Assembly: GCA_025927665.1 (NCBI GenBank)
Contig: JAICKZ010000101.1
Coordinates: 1 to 10,363 of the forward strand
DNA: 10,363 bases
Reading direction: 5' to 3'
DNA from: Steroidobacteraceae bacterium
Lineage (GTDB): Bacteria; Pseudomonadota; Gammaproteobacteria; Steroidobacterales; Steroidobacteraceae
Shown here: positions 1-6,678 of the stretch, piece after piece
Numbering within the stretch: position 1 is the stretch's first letter
Layout of the letters: the number at the start of each line of letters is the position of its first letter
Program-made: the position numbers and the translations under genes
Notes under the pieces: model-generated
Databases searched by the model: none
Told to the model about the DNA's origin: nothing
Seen by the model: the letters and a program-made list of their open reading frames with translations, nothing else

Positions 1-221
1 CGCATCCGCTCCATCAAGCCAGGGCCTGTCAATCCATGCGGATCACCCGGCCAATTGTCCACTTCGGTGGTGGTCATTAATTGGCCACCAGCTTCCAAGC
101 CAGTAATCAGCAACGGTTTACGATTGGCACGAGCAGCGTACACAGCGGCAGCATAGCCTGCGGGCCCAGAACCTAATATGATCAATTTCGAGTGAACTGC
201 GGAGGGCACTTTTGCGGTCAT
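1..221 (-). CDS. trxB: Thioredoxin reductase, N-terminal fragment (cut by window edge)
   Basis: The reverse complement from 221 encodes the first 73 residues of a low-molecular-weight thioredoxin reductase, the FAD enzyme that uses NADPH to reduce thioredoxin in the cytoplasm. Visible are the dinucleotide-binding strand and loop LIILGSGPAGYAAA (residues 13-26, a GxGxxG Rossmann motif for FAD), the family motif GGQLMTTTEVDNWPG (residues 45-59), and a start MTAKVPSAVHSKLIILGSG close to known TrxB starts. The redox CxxC and NADPH domain lie outside the window. The ATG at 219-221 follows a purine-rich GAGAGAG about 6 nt upstream on the minus strand, an acceptable ribosome binding site. The gene is divergent from ftsK, as in many Gammaproteobacteria. 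The family call is firm; the rest of the protein cannot be checked. Confidence 0.96.
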   Translation of the reverse strand, partial: MTAKVPSAVHSKLIILGSGPAGYAAAVYAARANRKPLLITGLEAGGQLMTTTEVDNWPGDPHGLTGPGLMERM

Positions 222-274
222 GTATACTCTCTCGTAATCGAAGTCGTTAAGTAAATTAAACGTATCATTGCTGA

Positions 275-280
275 ATTATA
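275..280 (-). promoter_or_regulatory. Possible -10 element for trxB
   Basis: The minus strand reads TATAAT exactly at 280-275, about 54 nt upstream of the trxB start codon. No good -35 hexamer is visible at 16-18 nt further upstream, so this is a consensus match in an AT-rich stretch rather than a proven promoter. Confidence 0.3.
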
Positions 281-373
281 TATCTTATCAGTAACGGGTT
301 CGTAATCGGTTGAAGTATGGTGTCAGCGTGGCGTGCCAAGTTCCATAGTATTACATGGTGACAAAAGCTTTAT

Positions 374-389
374 GATCAAGTCTTTGATC
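374..389. promoter_or_regulatory. Perfect 6-bp dyad, candidate operator in the trxB/ftsK divergent region
   Basis: GATCAA (374-379), spacer GTCT (380-383), TTGATC (384-389): two perfect inverted 6-bp arms. The right arm coincides with the best -35 candidate for ftsK, which is where a repressor or activator would act. No known regulator consensus is recognised; the arms are in the opposite orientation to an FNR-type TTGAT-N4-ATCAA site. The symmetry is seen; the regulatory role is inference. Confidence 0.3.
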
Positions 390-413
390 GACCAGTTCAT
401 CAGACTCGATAGT
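384..413 (+). promoter_or_regulatory. Possible sigma-70-type promoter for the ftsK operon
   Basis: TTGATC at 384-389 (4 of 6 matches to TTGACA), an 18-nt spacer, and GATAGT at 408-413 (4 of 6 to TATAAT). A second -10-like sequence, TATAAC, lies at 422-427 without an obvious -35 partner. Either would give a leader of roughly 65-80 nt before the ftsK start. The matches are weak. Confidence 0.22.
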
Positions 414-432
414 TTGAGTGATATAACTGTTA

Positions 433-455
433 TGCGCAGGTACTTTGTTTGCGCA
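433..455. repeat. Paired TGCGCA palindromes in the ftsK leader
   Basis: TGCGCA occurs at 433-438 and 450-455, separated by 11 nt. Each copy is self-complementary, so the two can pair as a 6-bp stem with an 11-nt loop in the leader RNA, or act as two half-sites in DNA. The segment is followed by a T-rich stretch at 469-482 (TATTTTTGTTTTTT). The T run begins about 14 nt after the stem, which is too far for a standard intrinsic terminator. Function unknown. Confidence 0.35.
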
Positions 456-484
456 ATTTAAAGCTCATTATTTTTGTTTTTTAA

Positions 485-490
485 AGAGAA
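485..490 (+). promoter_or_regulatory. Ribosome binding site that favours the TTG start of ftsK at 498
   Basis: AGAGAA at 485-490 lies 7 nt before TTG 498-500. The other upstream in-frame start, TTG at 474, has no purine-rich sequence before it, and an in-frame TAA at 459-461 rules out anything further upstream. The first in-frame ATG is at about 732, inside the membrane domain, so the gene must use a non-AUG codon. Confidence 0.45.
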
Positions 491-497
491 AGAACTG

Positions 498-2819
498 TTG
501 AACAGAGAGATTGCATCTAAGCAAATCGAGCCCAGCAAAGGCATCAGTGGCTTGGTCGCGCGTGCATTACGTGAAAGTGCATTATTCGTATTGGGCGCCT
601 TGGGTTTGATACTGCTGGTAGCATTGATCAGCTTTGATCCCGCCGATCCTTCTTTCTCAACCACGGGTGAACCGGGGCCGGTGTCCAATTGGGTGGGGCC
701 ACTTGGGGCAAATCTTGCTGGCCTATTGGTGATGTTATTTGGTCGTCCTGCGTATCTATTTCCCATCATGATCGCCTTGACCGGTTGGGTATTGTATCGG
801 CCCGCAACCGATGCAGCAGCACAAAGCCGCGCATCGTTATATTTTCGTGTGATTGGATTTTTATTAACGCTGATTACCAGCTGTGGTCTAGCAACGTTGC
901 ATTTCAAAGCGCAACACTATCCGAGCAGCGCAGGCGGAGTGCTTGGTGACATAGTTGGTCATGGTTTGAAAGCGGGACTGGGAATTCTGGGTACAACGCT
1001 GTTGTTGTTGGCACTGTGGTTGGCCGGTGTTGCTTTGTTCTCTGGCGTGTCGTGGATTGCCGTGATGGATCGCTTGGGAAAATTCGTGTTGCATCTTGTC
1101 GATCGATTTCGCGAACGTCAGCAACATGCCGAAGATATTAAATTGGGTCGTGAAGTGAAAGAAGCACGCTTGGAAGTAGTTCGCGAAGAACAAAAGCGTG
1201 TGGCAAAACGTCCACCACCTAAAATTGAAACTGCGCCACCCAAGGTTGAAAAAAGTGAGCGTCTGGAAAAAGAACGTCAAGTCTCGATGTTCGAAACACC
1301 AAGTGGTGGTGATCTACCACAACTTTCTTTATTGGATGATGCACCTCCAGCGCAATCTAGTTATTCAGAAGAAGCATTGGAAGCCATGTCGCGCTTGGTG
1401 GAACTCAAGTTACGCGACTTCGGCATCGAAGTCGAAGTCGTTACAGTGCATCCTGGACCGGTGATCACACGCTTTGAGTTGAAGTTGGCAGCAGGTGTCA
1501 AGGTCAGTCAGATTTCGTCACTTGCCAAAGATCTTGCACGTGCATTATCAGCAATCAGTGTGCGCATTGTAGAAATCATTCCCGGCAAACCCACTGTGGG
1601 TTTGGAAATCCCCAACGAAAAACGTGAGCTTGTCACCTTGGGTGAAATCATCAAATCCAAAGCTTACGACGATATGGCATCGCCATTGGCATTGGTGTTA
1701 GGTAAAGATATCAGTGGTGCGCCGATCGTTGCCGATCTTGGACGCATGCCACATCTATTGGTCGGTGGTACGACTGGTTCGGGTAAATCCACCGCGGTGA
1801 ATGCAATGGTGTTGTCGTTGTTGTACAAGGCAACGCCACAGCATGTGCGTTTGATCATGATCGATCCAAAGATGTTGGAATTATCGGTATACGAAGGCAT
1901 TCCGCATTTGTTGGCGCCCGTGGTCACTGATATGAAGCAAGCCGCCAACGCATTGCGTTGGTGTGTGGCTGAAATGGAACGACGTTATCAATTGATGGCC
2001 GCATTAGGCGTGCGCAATCTCGCTGGCTTTAATCGCAAAGTGAAGGATGCGCAAGATGTCAAGCAGCCGATTCGTGATCCCATATTGATGAAACGATTGT
2101 TACCAGAGGATAAACCAGAGACAGTTCCGTTCCTTGAACAGATGCCCTGCATTGTGGTGATTGTCGACGAGCTTGCTGACATGATGATGATTGTCGGCAA
2201 GAAAGTAGAACAACTCATTGCACGGTTGGCACAGAAGGCACGTGCATCGGGCGTTCACTTGATACTTGCAACGCAACGACCTTCGGTGGATGTGATCACT
2301 GGATTGATCAAAGCCAATATTCCCACGCGTATTGCGTTCCAAGTTTCTGCCAAAGTGGATTCACGAACAATTCTTGATCAGATGGGTGCAGAGCAATTAT
2401 TGGGGCATGGTGATATGTTGTTTTTGCCGCCTGGTACGTCGGTTCCAATGCGAGTGCATGGTGCGTTTGTTTCCGATGCGGAAGTGCATCGAGTGGTGGG
2501 ATCGCTAAAAAGCGGCAGCGGTCCGACCTATGTTGACGAAATTCTTGAAGGACCTGGTGTATCGCTTCCAGGCATTCCTGGCGAAGAAGATGATGGCGAA
2601 GGTGATGCCGATCCCGAGAAAGATACCTTGTATGACGAAGCCGTCAAGATCGTATTGGAAAGTCGCAAACCTTCGATATCCTATGTGCAGCGTCGTTTAA
2701 AAATTGGCTACAACCGCGCGGCGCGTATGCTTGAGGCAATGGAAACAGCCGGGTTGGTCAGTCAGTTGCAATCGAATGGATCACGTGAAGTATTGGTGCC
2801 GGGTGGCGGTGAGAGTTGA
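498..2819 (+). CDS. ftsK: DNA translocase FtsK
   Basis: Membrane-anchored, ATP-driven DNA pump at the division septum that directs chromosome segregation and dimer resolution by XerCD at dif. With the TTG start at 498 it has 773 residues, similar to the compact FtsK of Pseudomonas or Xanthomonas and far shorter than E. coli FtsK (1329) because the linker is short. Membrane domain: hydrophobic segments at about 28-46, 69-100, 117-134 and 160-182 (4TM type), with the typical SFDPADPSFS after the first. Residues about 190-288 form a charged Lys/Glu/Pro linker. The alpha domain is at about 289-388. The beta motor has Walker A GGTTGSGKST (423-432, Lys430) and Walker B VIVDELAD (Asp557, Glu558). 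The gamma winged helix (about 709-773) carries YVQRRLKIGYNRAARMLE, the DNA-reading region that recognises KOPS. A start at TTG 474 would add 8 residues. First gene of a probable operon with lolA, vanZ-like and rarA. Confidence 0.97.
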   Translation: MNREIASKQIEPSKGISGLVARALRESALFVLGALGLILLVALISFDPADPSFSTTGEPGPVSNWVGPLGANLAGLLVMLFGRPAYLFPIMIALTGWVLYRPATDAAAQSRASLYFRVIGFLLTLITSCGLATLHFKAQHYPSSAGGVLGDIVGHGLKAGLGILGTTLLLLALWLAGVALFSGVSWIAVMDRLGKFVLHLVDRFRERQQHAEDIKLGREVKEARLEVVREEQKRVAKRPPPKIETAPPKVEKSERLEKERQVSMFETPSGGDLPQLSLLDDAPPAQSSYSEEALEAMSRLVELKLRDFGIEVEVVTVHPGPVITRFELKLAAGVKVSQISSLAKDLARALSAISVRIVEIIPGKPTVGLEIPNEKRELVTLGEIIKSKAYDDMASPLALVLGKDISGAPIVADLGRMPHLLVGGTTGSGKSTAVNAMVLSLLYKATPQHVRLIMIDPKMLELSVYEGIPHLLAPVVTDMKQAANALRWCVAEMERRYQLMAALGVRNLAGFNRKVKDAQDVKQPIRDPILMKRLLPEDKPETVPFLEQMPCIVVIVDELADMMMIVGKKVEQLIARLAQKARASGVHLILATQRPSVDVITGLIKANIPTRIAFQVSAKVDSRTILDQMGAEQLLGHGDMLFLPPGTSVPMRVHGAFVSDAEVHRVVGSLKSGSGPTYVDEILEGPGVSLPGIPGEEDDGEGDADPEKDTLYDEAVKIVLESRKPSISYVQRRLKIGYNRAARMLEAMETAGLVSQLQSNGSREVLVPGGGES

Positions 2820-2832
2820 GCGATTGATATTC

Positions 2833-3513
2833 ATGTTCAAGCAAAAAAAATATTTAGCGTTAGTAGTGACAATGCTGTCGATCTGCTCGTTCGCAACTCA
2901 TGCGGACAATGCAGTGAGCAACGATGAAGGTTACGCCGCGCTGGACCGGTTTCTCAACGGACTTCATTCACTGCAAGCCGATTTTGTGCAAACCGTACAA
3001 GATAGTCATGAACAAGTTACCGAGAAAAGCAGCGGCAAGCTTGCCATCAAACGTCCCGGTAAGTTTCGTTGGGATTACGCCAAGCCTAATGAACAGGTAA
3101 TTGTATCCGACGGCAAACGCATTTGGTTATACGACCCGGAGCTTGAACAAGTCACCATTCGTGATGCGGATCAAACCATCAGTGGTACGCCTGCGATGTT
3201 GCTCTCCGGTGATGGCACGAATAGCAATTTGAAAAGCAATTTTCAGGTTGAACATGTTGAACACCACGAAGACATGCTGGTAATTAATCTCACACCCAAA
3301 CGCGCCGATGCTGATTTCAAGCTGGTGCAATTGGCGTTACACGATAATGTCTTGGTTGCAATGTCGCTCACCGACAAACTCAGTCAAACCACGTTAGTAG
3401 AGTTTAAGCAATTTAAACGCAACGCATCACTATCAGATGCACAGTTTGTATTTATAGCACCCAAGGGCGTGGATGTGATTGATAACAGTCATGCTATGTC
3501 AATCAATCAGTAA
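2833..3513 (+). CDS. lolA: Outer-membrane lipoprotein carrier protein LolA
   Basis: Periplasmic chaperone that takes lipoproteins from the LolCDE transporter at the inner membrane and hands them to LolB at the outer membrane. The 226-residue product starts with a Sec signal peptide: basic MFKQKKY, hydrophobic core about 8-21, and likely signal peptidase I cleavage after THA (residue 24). The mature part has the family pattern: LHSLQADFVQTV, then IKRPGKFRWDY with the conserved Arg (residue 74), then SDGKRIWLYDPELEQVTIR and GTPAMLLSG. The ATG at 2833 lies 13 nt after the ftsK stop, but its ribosome binding site is poor. In-frame TTG 2824 sits at better spacing from GGTGAGAG (2808-2815) and would add three residues before the signal peptide without changing export. 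An A8 run (2843-2850) lies in codons 4-6. LolA directly after FtsK is the usual gammaproteobacterial order. Confidence 0.95.
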   Translation: MFKQKKYLALVVTMLSICSFATHADNAVSNDEGYAALDRFLNGLHSLQADFVQTVQDSHEQVTEKSSGKLAIKRPGKFRWDYAKPNEQVIVSDGKRIWLYDPELEQVTIRDADQTISGTPAMLLSGDGTNSNLKSNFQVEHVEHHEDMLVINLTPKRADADFKLVQLALHDNVLVAMSLTDKLSQTTLVEFKQFKRNASLSDAQFVFIAPKGVDVIDNSHAMSINQ

Positions 3514-3525
3514 AGGACTTTAAGC

Positions 3526-3924
3526 ATGTTACGTGATCTGCGTTTTGGACGATGGTGGTTGGTGCTTGGTTGGCTCGCCGTCGCGGCTGCGTTAACCGTT
3601 TGTTTGTTGCCACCAAAATATGTAGAAATCCCCAACGCCAATGACAAGACCGAGCACATTATCGGCTTTATGTTGTTGACGTTATGGTTTTGTAGCATCT
3701 ATGCGCGTTCCCGCTACTGGTTAATCGCATTGTACTATTTGTTATTTGGTGTGTTCATTGAAGTGATGCAAGGCACGATGCATCTTGGTCGCAATTCTGA
3801 CATTCATGATGTCTATGCCGATGCAGTGGGGATTTTTATTGGTGTGATTCTTGCGTTGACACCATTGGGTCGCTGGCCGCGAAAAATTGAAGCATGGATG
3901 GCAGAATTGTTTGCACCCAAATGA
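3526..3924 (+). CDS. VanZ-like family membrane protein
   Basis: A 132-residue integral membrane protein with four predicted helices (about 10-28, 44-60, 64-83, 96-114) and the polar signature of the VanZ-like family between them: NDKxxH (39-44), ExxQ (79-82), and GRNSDIHDVYADAVG (88-102) with Asp92, Asp95 and Asp99. VanZ gives low-level teicoplanin resistance in enterococci, but the biochemical activity of the chromosomal proteobacterial relatives is not established, so no resistance role should be read from this. The ATG at 3526 has a good AAAGGA Shine-Dalgarno 8 nt upstream. It begins 12 nt after the lolA stop, and its TGA overlaps the ATG of rarA as ATGA, so it is probably translationally coupled with rarA. 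E. coli has no gene here. The neighbours suggest an envelope-related role, by context only. Confidence 0.85.
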   Translation: MLRDLRFGRWWLVLGWLAVAAALTVCLLPPKYVEIPNANDKTEHIIGFMLLTLWFCSIYARSRYWLIALYYLLFGVFIEVMQGTMHLGRNSDIHDVYADAVGIFIGVILALTPLGRWPRKIEAWMAELFAPK

Positions 3925-5216
3925 ATTCATCGTCCACCGATACCAGGCCACTTGCAGATCGCCTGCGACCGCAATCACTGGATGATATTATCGGGCAGGA
4001 ACACTTACTTGGCGCTGGTAAACCGTTGCGTCGTATGCTTGAAGGGCAACATTTACATTCCATGATTCTCTGGGGGCCGCCAGGTACAGGAAAAACGACG
4101 CTGGCACGAATGATTGCAACACGTTGTAATGCAGAGTTTATCGCGTTATCTGCAGTAATGGCGGGAGTTAAAGATATTCGCGCCGCAGTCGAACACGCAC
4201 AATCAGTGCGGGAACAATCCGGTCAGCGCACCTTGTTATTTCTCGATGAAGTGCATCGTTTCAATAAGGCACAGCAAGACGCCTTCTTACCATGGGTGGA
4301 AGATGGCACCTTGGTGTTCATCGGCGCGACCACCGAAAATCCATCGTTTGAATTAAACAATGCGTTGTTGTCACGTGCGCGCGTGTACGTATTGCGCGCG
4401 TTAAACGAAACTCAGTTACTTACGATGTTGAAACGAGCGGTAAATCATGAGCTGTCACAAGATACTCATTGTGAAGTAGATGAAGCTGCATTGCAGTTAA
4501 TTGCTAGAGCGGCGGATGGCGATGGTCGTCGTGCGTTGAATATGTTGGAACTGGCACTGGATCTTGCTCGTGCAGAAACGCCTGCACAACTGAATGTTCA
4601 GATCGCCAATGAAGTGGCGAGTGGCACCTTGCGTCGCTTCGACAACAAAGGCGATGCGTTTTATGATCAGATTTCCGCGTTGCATAAATCAGTGCGCGGT
4701 AGCGATCCTGATGCTTCGTTGTATTGGCTGTGTCGTATGCTCGATGGCGGTTGCGATCCTCGTTATATCGCACGCCGAGTATTACGTATGGCGAGTGAAG
4801 ATATCGGTAATGCCGATCCGCGTGGACTCACCATGGCATTGGAAGCGTGTGAAGTGTATGAACGACTAGGTTCACCCGAAGGTGAATTGGCCATTGCACA
4901 AGCGGTAGTCTTCCTGTCCGTTGCTGCCAAAAGTAATGCGGTATATTCGGCATTCAACGAAGCCATGCAGGATGCCAAAACCAACGGCTCATTGGATGTG
5001 CCTATGCATTTGCGCAATGCGCCCACGCGTTTGATGAAGGAGTTAGGTCATGGCAAGGGTTATCGTTATGCACATGACGAACCCGATGCCTTAGCCAAGG
5101 GCGAAAAATATTTTCCAGATGCCATGCAAGCCAAACATTATTATCATCCTGTACCACGTGGCCTTGAGATCAAAATTGCTGAAGCATTGGCAAAATTACG
5201 TCAAAATGCGCAGTAA
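3921..5216 (+). CDS. rarA: Replication-associated recombination protein RarA (MgsA), AAA+ ATPase
   Basis: Clamp-loader-like AAA+ ATPase of the RarA/Mgs1/WRNIP1 family, which acts at stalled or collapsed replication forks and interacts with SSB. The 431 residues match the usual length. Visible: N-terminal RPLADRLRPQSLDDIIGQEHLL; Walker A GPPGTGKTT (52-60, Lys58); Walker B LLFLDEVHRFNK (Asp109, Glu110); sensor 1 GATTENPSFELN (135-146) followed by the SRARV region; then FDNKGDAFYDQISALHKSVRGSDPDASLYW and the C-terminal tetramerisation part with SEDIGNADPR and PMHLRNAPTRLMKELG. It aligns along its whole length with my memory of the E. coli protein. ATG 3921 overlaps the vanZ-like stop by 4 bp and has no clear Shine-Dalgarno, so re-initiation from the upstream gene is likely. 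In-frame ATG 3894 would add nine residues and is less consistent with family starts. Confidence 0.96.
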   Translation: MNSSSTDTRPLADRLRPQSLDDIIGQEHLLGAGKPLRRMLEGQHLHSMILWGPPGTGKTTLARMIATRCNAEFIALSAVMAGVKDIRAAVEHAQSVREQSGQRTLLFLDEVHRFNKAQQDAFLPWVEDGTLVFIGATTENPSFELNNALLSRARVYVLRALNETQLLTMLKRAVNHELSQDTHCEVDEAALQLIARAADGDGRRALNMLELALDLARAETPAQLNVQIANEVASGTLRRFDNKGDAFYDQISALHKSVRGSDPDASLYWLCRMLDGGCDPRYIARRVLRMASEDIGNADPRGLTMALEACEVYERLGSPEGELAIAQAVVFLSVAAKSNAVYSAFNEAMQDAKTNGSLDVPMHLRNAPTRLMKELGHGKGYRYAHDEPDALAKGEKYFPDAMQAKHYYHPVPRGLEIKIAEALAKLRQNAQ

Positions 5217-5234
5217 TGAGCCGCAATAAAATTT

Positions 5235-5307
5235 CGTTCATGATGAGCTTGTCGAACCGTTTCCATACTTGATTCTGGAATCCTTCGACAAGTTCAAGAT
5301 GAGCGGA
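5235..5307. repeat. Long imperfect palindrome between rarA and serS (dispersed REP-like element, possible terminator)
   Basis: The left arm at 5235-5265 contains GATGAGCTTGTCGAACC and the right arm at 5276-5307 contains CCTTCGACAAGTTCAAGATG. In the core, CTTGTCGAA (5248-5256) pairs exactly with TTCGACAAG (5284-5292). An inner TTCCA/TGGAA stem closes a 10-nt loop (5266-5275), with an internal loop of 3-4 nt between the two stems. I recall GAGCTTGTCGAA-type palindromes recurring between genes in many proteobacterial genomes, which suggests a mobile or MITE/REP-like repeat; only this copy is in the window. It follows the rarA stop by 18 nt and could fold in the transcript as a 3' barrier, but no T run follows immediately. 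Element class and function are inference. Confidence 0.6.
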
Positions 5308-5336
5308 TTGATTATCTAAGGCATCTCCCTTTTTAT
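5308..5336 (+). promoter_or_regulatory. Possible promoter for serS
   Basis: TTGATT (5308-5313), a 17-nt spacer, and TTTTAT (5331-5336), each matching 4 of 6 consensus positions. It starts right after the palindrome and would give a leader of only about 14 nt before the serS ATG, consistent with the absence of a Shine-Dalgarno there. Moderate to weak evidence. Confidence 0.3.
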
Positions 5337-5356
5337 GTGAGACAAATTAATTCATC

Positions 5357-6637
5357 ATGCTCGATTCTAAATTGCTCCGTACCGAACCTGAAAAAGTGGC
5401 GGCTAATCTTAAACGTCGTGGCTTTGTGCTCGACGTTGCCAAGTTCCAGATGTTGGAAGATGCGCGTAAACAACGGCAGATTCGTGTCGATGAATTACGC
5501 AACGAACGTAATACCCATGCCAAGTCGGTGGGTAAAGCCAAAGCGCAGGGGCAGGATATTGTGCCGTTGTTAAAACAAGTTGAAGATTTAGGACAACAAT
5601 TGATTACAGCAGAAGGGGAGCTGAATGCGGTTCAGTCAGAGCTTGAACAGCTCATCATGTACTTACCCAATCTGCTGCAGGATTCGGTTCCCGATGGTGC
5701 TGACGAGTCTGCCAACATAGAAGTTCGTCGATGGGGCGAGCCCATTCAGTTTCCGTATGCACCACTTGATCATGTTGCACTCGGCGAAGGTTTGAAGATG
5801 CTGGACTTTGCATCTGCCAGCAAAATCTCTGGTGCGCGTTTTGTGGTGTTACACGGTGAACTCGCACGACTGCAACGTGCATTGACGCAATTCATGTTGG
5901 ATCTGCACACGCGCGAACATGGATATAAAGAATTATATGTGCCTTATATCGTCAATGCAGCATCGTTAACCGGCACGGGTAATTTGCCCAAGTTTGCCGA
6001 AGACTTGTTTGCGTTGAAAGGTGAGCAAGGATTCTATTTAATCCCTACTGCGGAAGTACCTGTCACCAACATGGCGCGAGATGAAATTCTTGAAGCCAAC
6101 ATGTTGCCTATTAAATATGTTGCACATACGCCGTGTTTCCGTTCCGAAGCAGGTTCGGCAGGTAAAGATACCCGTGGCATGATTCGTCAACATCAATTCG
6201 AGAAAGTGGAAGTCGTGCAATTGGTTCGACCACAAGATTCAAACGATGCTCATGAACAACTCACTTCACATGCTGAAGAAGTGTTGAAGCGTCTGAAGCT
6301 TCCTTATCGCACCATGGCTTTATGTTCGGGTGATATTGGTTTCGGTTCCTCCAAAACCTATGACATTGAAGTGTGGTTACCGGGTCAACAAAAGTATCGC
6401 GAGATATCTTCCTGTTCTAACTTCGGCGCTTTTCAAGCACGGCGCATGCAAGCTCGTTGGCGCAATCCTGAAACCGGCAAACCAGAACCATTGCATACAT
6501 TGAATGGCTCTGGAGTTGCAGTGGGTCGTGCGTTAGTCGCAGTGATGGAAAATTATCAACAACCCGACGGCAGCATTGTAATTCCAGATGTGTTGAGATC
6601 CTACATGGGTGGGTTAGAGAAGATTAAGAAGGTGTGA
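5357..6637 (+). CDS. serS: Seryl-tRNA synthetase
   Basis: Class II aminoacyl-tRNA synthetase that charges tRNA-Ser (and tRNA-Sec where present) with serine in the cytoplasm. The 426 residues are the normal bacterial length. The N-terminus MLDSKLLRTEPEKVAANLKRRG begins the tRNA-binding region; residues about 30-110 form the long antiparallel coiled-coil arm. The catalytic domain shows the serine-binding TAEVP loop (231-235, Glu233), motif 2 FRSEAGSAGKDTRGMIRQHQF (Phe261, Arg262, Glu264), the KTYDIEVWLPGQ and EISSCSNFGAFQARR segments, and motif 3 GVAVGRALVAVMEN (Arg391, Glu398). No Shine-Dalgarno is evident before ATG 5357, but the protein start matches the family. The gene is separated from rarA by a hairpin and probably has its own promoter, though read-through from the ftsK operon is possible. 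Confidence 0.98.
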   Translation: MLDSKLLRTEPEKVAANLKRRGFVLDVAKFQMLEDARKQRQIRVDELRNERNTHAKSVGKAKAQGQDIVPLLKQVEDLGQQLITAEGELNAVQSELEQLIMYLPNLLQDSVPDGADESANIEVRRWGEPIQFPYAPLDHVALGEGLKMLDFASASKISGARFVVLHGELARLQRALTQFMLDLHTREHGYKELYVPYIVNAASLTGTGNLPKFAEDLFALKGEQGFYLIPTAEVPVTNMARDEILEANMLPIKYVAHTPCFRSEAGSAGKDTRGMIRQHQFEKVEVVQLVRPQDSNDAHEQLTSHAEEVLKRLKLPYRTMALCSGDIGFGSSKTYDIEVWLPGQQKYREISSCSNFGAFQARRMQARWRNPETGKPEPLHTLNGSGVAVGRALVAVMENYQQPDGSIVIPDVLRSYMGGLEKIKKV

Positions 6638-6678
6638 ATGAAGTTGGATGTCATTAAGCGAAGCGCGAGTTTACTGGA

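Noticed and set aside
425..445. LexA-like site (CTGT...CAG) upstream of ftsK, since E. coli ftsK is SOS-controlled
   Set aside because: CTGTTATGCGCAG has only 7 nt between CTG and CAG, not the 10 of the LexA box, so it does not fit.
458..907. Open frame on the minus strand overlapping the ftsK start
   Set aside because: It lies antisense to a conserved membrane domain, has low-complexity composition and no family resemblance; it is a shadow of ftsK.
3894..3920. Upstream in-frame ATG 3894 as the rarA start
   Set aside because: It would extend rarA 27 bp further into the vanZ-like gene and add residues atypical of RarA; the ATGA junction at 3921 fits better.
6638..6678. Possible bidirectional terminator between serS and the convergent hypothetical gene
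   Set aside because: Only a 3-bp GCG/CGC pairing and no flanking T or A run; nothing supports an intrinsic terminator.
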